Source of the DNA: Candidatus Woesearchaeota archaeon
Lineage (GTDB): Archaea > Nanobdellota > Nanobdellia > Woesearchaeales > JACPBV01
DNA: 7,587 nt
NCBI GenBank assembly: GCA_016180165.1
Contig: JACPBU010000041.1
Coordinates: forward strand, 1 to 7,587
Reading direction: 5' to 3'
Part shown: piece after piece, positions 5,384-7,587 of the stretch
How the letters are laid out: every line of letters begins with the position of its first letter
Numbering within the stretch: the stretch's first letter is position 1
Position numbers and translations under genes: made by a program
The notes under the pieces: model-generated
The model's database searches: none
What the model saw: the letters and a program-made list of their open reading frames with translations, nothing else
Told to the model about the DNA's origin: nothing

Positions 5384-5541
5384 CAATAACCAAAACTCAC
5401 CGATAACCAACACCCGCCAATAACCAATAACCAAAACTTACCAATAACCAAAACTCACCGATAACCAACACCCGCCAATAACCAATAACCAAAACTTACC
5501 AATAACCAAAACTTACCAATAACCAACACCCGCCAATAACC
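5384..5541 (+). repeat. 58-bp tandem repeat array
   Basis: Two identical 58-base units occupy 5384-5441 and 5442-5499, and a third (5500-5541) matches for 42 bases with two substitutions before diverging. Each unit is itself built of CAATAACCAA-like subunits, and related CAA/TAACC sequence continues to about 5640. The plus strand is almost free of G (about nine in 260 bases from 5376 to 5635). The period is not a multiple of three and all frames are closed, so it is noncoding. It fills the gap between the protease and ligase genes. Confidence 0.95.
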
Positions 5542-5670
5542 AACCAATAACCAATAACCGAACGCCAATAAGAATCAACCAATAATAATCAATCAAAAAT
5601 AATCAACAATTACCGCCAATCAACAATAACCACCAAAGATTATGGACGAAACAGAAAAAGGGCAACTCAG

Positions 5671-6753
5671 ATGAAAGCGGCATTAATCTCATTAGGGAGT
5701 GTGAGTTCACAGTGGACTCTTGCTGCGATGAAACAGCATTTTAAAGAAGTTGATGCTATCGACATCAGGAATATTGAGATTGGATTAGGCTCTCCCCAGC
5801 CTGAAGTGCTCTGTAGCGGGAAACCCATCGGCAAGTATGACTGCGTCTATGCAAAAGGCTCTTTCCGCTTTGTGCCGACATTGCGGGCGGTGACCAGCGC
5901 ATTGTATAAAACGGCGTATATGCCGATAAAGCCAGCCACCTTTACTATAGGCCACGACAAGCTGCTGACCCATCTTGCATTCCAGCACCACAATATCCCG
6001 ATGCCGACAACCTATCTTGCCTCATCTCTTACTGCTGCAAAAAAAATTCTTGAAAAGATAAATTATCCCATCATCCTCAAGCTTCCTTCAGGAACGGGCG
6101 GCAAGGGAGTGATGTATGCCGAGTCTTACGCAGCTGCCTCTTCATTATTGGATACCCTGACAACCTTGAGGCAGCCATTCCTCATCCAGGAGTATATCGA
6201 GACGGGGGGGGAGGATATCAGGATCATTGTCGGCGGGGATAAGATTCTTGCTTCGATGAAAAGAAAAGCTGGTTTGAATGAAAAGCGTGCAAACATCCAT
6301 TCCGGCGGCGAGGGGGAGCCTTTTTCACCCGATGCGCACATGAAAAAGATATCTGTCGAGGCTGCAAAGGCAGTCGGTGCTGACCTTTGCGCGGTCGACA
6401 TCCTTGAGGGGGCCAAGGGCCCTTTAGTTGTTGAAGTCAACCTATCGCCGGGGATTCAGGGCATCACAAAAGCCACTGGGGCAGATGTCGCTGGAAAGAT
6501 AGCAAAGTTCCTCTTTGAGCGCACCCACGAAAGGAAGCAGGCTGGCACGAGTGTTGAGGCGCAGCAGCTGATGAAAGAGATAAACCGGGGGAATGGGGCG
6601 CAAAATGATGAGCAGCAGATCATCACCAATCTCGATTTCAGGGGGGAAAGGATTTTATTGCCGAAACTGGCTACCGAAATGACAAAATTTTCTGAAAAAG
6701 ACGAGTTCGTCCTCAAGATTGCAAAGGGGAAGCTGACTGTGGAGAGGGCATAA
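5671..6753 (+). CDS. rimK: RimK-like ATP-grasp ligase with an added C-terminal domain
   Basis: A 360-residue cytoplasmic ATP-grasp ligase. Relatives join an amino acid, usually glutamate, to a carboxylate on a protein C-terminus (RimK) or cofactor (F420, methanopterin). The pre-ATP-grasp domain spans about 1-92. Nucleotide-binding elements follow: ILKLPSGTGGKG (K137, glycine loop 141-146), LIQEYIE (171-177) and EDIRIIVGG (181-189). Metal-binding residues are in AVDILE (D243) and VVEVNLSPG (E255, N257). LSPGIQGITKATGADVAGKI closely follows the RimK signature. RimK proteins normally end near 300 residues; here a linker rich in Q, N and E leads to residues 320-360, which resemble an AbrB-type swapped hairpin. 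The start overlaps the TGA of a ten-codon upstream frame as ATGA. The retropepsin-like gene upstream is its likely partner. Substrate is unknown, since archaea lack bS6. Confidence 0.85.
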   Translation: MKAALISLGSVSSQWTLAAMKQHFKEVDAIDIRNIEIGLGSPQPEVLCSGKPIGKYDCVYAKGSFRFVPTLRAVTSALYKTAYMPIKPATFTIGHDKLLTHLAFQHHNIPMPTTYLASSLTAAKKILEKINYPIILKLPSGTGGKGVMYAESYAAASSLLDTLTTLRQPFLIQEYIETGGEDIRIIVGGDKILASMKRKAGLNEKRANIHSGGEGEPFSPDAHMKKISVEAAKAVGADLCAVDILEGAKGPLVVEVNLSPGIQGITKATGADVAGKIAKFLFERTHERKQAGTSVEAQQLMKEINRGNGAQNDEQQIITNLDFRGERILLPKLATEMTKFSEKDEFVLKIAKGKLTVERA

Positions 6754-6777
6754 GGCCAAGGGAGATTCCTTTTTTTG
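6754..6777 (+). terminator. Weak terminator after the ligase gene
   Basis: AAGG (6753-6756 region) and CCTT can form a short stem, and seven T follow at 6770-6776. A T-run alone can be enough in archaea. The stem is weak, so confidence is modest. Confidence 0.4.
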
Positions 6778-6781
6778 ACGC

Positions 6782-6985
6782 TCACAGAAAAAATCGGCGG
6801 CTACCGGCCGGATGGGTGCTGTGTTTGCCGTAATCCTGCTCAATGATTCGCTCAAGAGTGGTCGCGCTAACCCGATATTCCCGGTATGCCTTTTGCACCA
6901 ACTCTGTCTCTTTACTTGTGTCATTTGCTATATTTTGCTCAATTGTCAAAAATGTTAAGTACACCTTCCATTTAATATAAGACAT
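6782..6985 (-). pseudogene. Integrase-type (IS481-like) transposase, N-terminal fragment
   Basis: The frame encodes 67 residues with a helix-turn-helix-like segment AYREYRVSATTLERIIEQDYG followed by KHSTH. From memory this resembles the N-terminal DNA-binding part of archaeal rve-type transposases, where a similar helix precedes a KHIPHN-like motif and the catalytic DDE domain. Full proteins are roughly 300 residues; here everything after about residue 57 is lost, the tail (PAGSRRFFL) is unrelated, and the end abuts the ligase terminator. It is therefore a truncated, inactive relic. It runs divergently to the IS630 gene. Family assignment is from pattern recognition and could be wrong at the family level. 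Confidence 0.5.
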
Positions 6986-7041
6986 TATAATATTACCATG
7001 CTAAACAGCTTATTTCTTTAACTTATATTCTGCAAAACCAC

Positions 7042-7057
7042 AATATTTATATATAAG
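7042..7057 (+). promoter_or_regulatory. TATA-like box before the IS630 transposase
   Basis: AATATTTATATATAAG is strongly TATA-like. Taking TATATAAG as the box, its centre is about 27 bases before the GTG at 7081 but only about 12 before the GTG at 7066. The spacing hints that translation may start at 7081. The rest of 6986-7065 shows no gene. Confidence 0.45.
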
Positions 7058-7065
7058 TATACCTC

Positions 7066-7587
7066 GTGACAGGCAAAAGAGTGGATGGGGAAGTGAAGCA
7101 AAAGGTTATCAAATATCTTGGGCCTGTTGAGCCCATCTATAAAACAGGGAAGCAAAGAAACAAAACCAACGCCTCGGTCTATGTGAGGCAGCTGAGCAAA
7201 GAAGAAAGCGCTAAGCTGGAGACGGCAACTAAGTCTTCGGAAGCATTTACCAGGGACAGGGCAAAAATTCTTCTCTTGTCTTCACAAGGCTTCTTTGCCA
7301 GGCAGATAGCTGAGAAGCTAAGCTGTGAGGAAAGAAAAGTAAGAAAGGCCATCAAAGCATTCAATGTGAACAGCATTGCAGCCTTGCAGAGGGGCAAAGC
7401 AAAGGGGGCAATCCTCAAGTTTTCACCGGCAGCAAAGCAAATAATTCTCCTGCATTTCTCAAGGCAGCCAAAAGATTTTGGTCTGCATTTCACCACATGG
7501 ACCCTGCCAAGATTCAGGAAGCACCTGATAGACTATAACGTTGTTGGCTCAATAAGCGTCGAGAGGCTGCGGCAGATCCTTGACAAA
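7066..7587 (+). CDS. IS630-family transposase, N-terminal part (cut by window edge)
   Basis: The frame is open from 7057 and runs off the window; from GTG 7066 it gives 174 codons without a stop. It opens with RVDGEVKQKVIKYLGPVEPIY, a short N-terminal module seen before the helix-turn-helix in some archaeal insertion-sequence proteins. The IS630 DNA-binding region follows: RDRAKILLLSSQGF, RQIAEKLSCEERKVRKAIKAF, then GLHFTTWTLPRFRKHL and SVERLRQILDK. The C-terminal DDE catalytic domain lies beyond the edge, so I cannot say whether the element is intact. No terminal inverted repeat or TA target duplication is identified to its left. The start could be GTG 7066 or GTG 7081; it may also be slightly truncated at the N-terminus. 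Confidence 0.82.
   Translation, partial: MTGKRVDGEVKQKVIKYLGPVEPIYKTGKQRNKTNASVYVRQLSKEESAKLETATKSSEAFTRDRAKILLLSSQGFFARQIAEKLSCEERKVRKAIKAFNVNSIAALQRGKAKGAILKFSPAAKQIILLHFSRQPKDFGLHFTTWTLPRFRKHLIDYNVVGSISVERLRQILDK

Noticed and set aside
5384..5541. CRISPR array
   Set aside because: The 58-bp units are directly adjacent and lack distinct spacers between constant repeats, so this is a plain tandem repeat.
7179..7496. 105-codon minus-strand frame
   Set aside because: It is the antisense of the IS630 transposase, which has clear family motifs in the plus frame.

Overview
The window reads as archaeal chromosome with accessory, mobile-element-scarred ends. The main evidence is promoter architecture. 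Three minus-strand genes each have a near-perfect TATA box centred 24.5-25.5 bases upstream of an ATG, and a fourth, plus-strand gene has a weaker box at the same distance. This is the geometry of leaderless archaeal transcripts. It corrects two start codons: the flavin reductase to 2427 and the metallopeptidase to 3397. The gene content (bacterial-type lipid enzymes, a RimK-like ligase with a retropepsin-like partner, archaeal-looking insertion sequences) would suit a DPANN-type archaeon such as Woesearchaeota. That placement is an inference and is not proven by the window.

Layout. 1-154: a densely self-complementary segment (a hairpin, then a three-way-junction fold, then six T). 189-347: the C-terminal remnant of a PIN-domain (VapC-like) toxin. 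469-2427: a two-gene minus-strand operon, a dihydrolipoamide-dehydrogenase-type flavoprotein followed by a PlsC-like acyltransferase. 2515-2597: a 20-bp tandem repeat. 2717-3397: an anthrax-lethal-factor-like zinc metallopeptidase with tandem repeats at its N-terminus and a duplicated tail just past its stop. 3441-3523: two related palindromes; one is a terminator and the other encodes part of the C-terminus of the next gene. 3482-4579: a protein with two tandem CDP-alcohol phosphatidyltransferase domains, both with complete catalytic motifs. 4643-4832: a structured noncoding block with nested inverted and direct repeats. 4887-5249: a retropepsin-like (RimB/PF05618-type) protease. 5384-5640: a G-poor 58-bp repeat array. 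5671-6753: a RimK-type ATP-grasp ligase with an extra C-terminal module resembling an AbrB swapped hairpin. 6782-6985: an N-terminal fragment of an integrase-type transposase. 7066 to the window edge: the 5' part of an IS630-type transposase.

How the genes fit together. PlsC and the PgsA-like fusion point to bacterial-type glycerol-3-phosphate lipid chemistry (phosphatidate, then CDP-alcohol head-group transfer), which is notable if the host is an archaeon. The retropepsin-like protein and the RimK ligase form the recurrent protease/glutamate-ligase pair known from bacterial rimB/rimK. The usual RimK target, bacterial ribosomal protein bS6, is absent from archaea, so the substrate here is open. 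Short tandem duplications recur at five separate loci in 7.6 kb (14, 20, 27, 33 and 58 bp units), suggesting a genome prone to slippage or local duplication.
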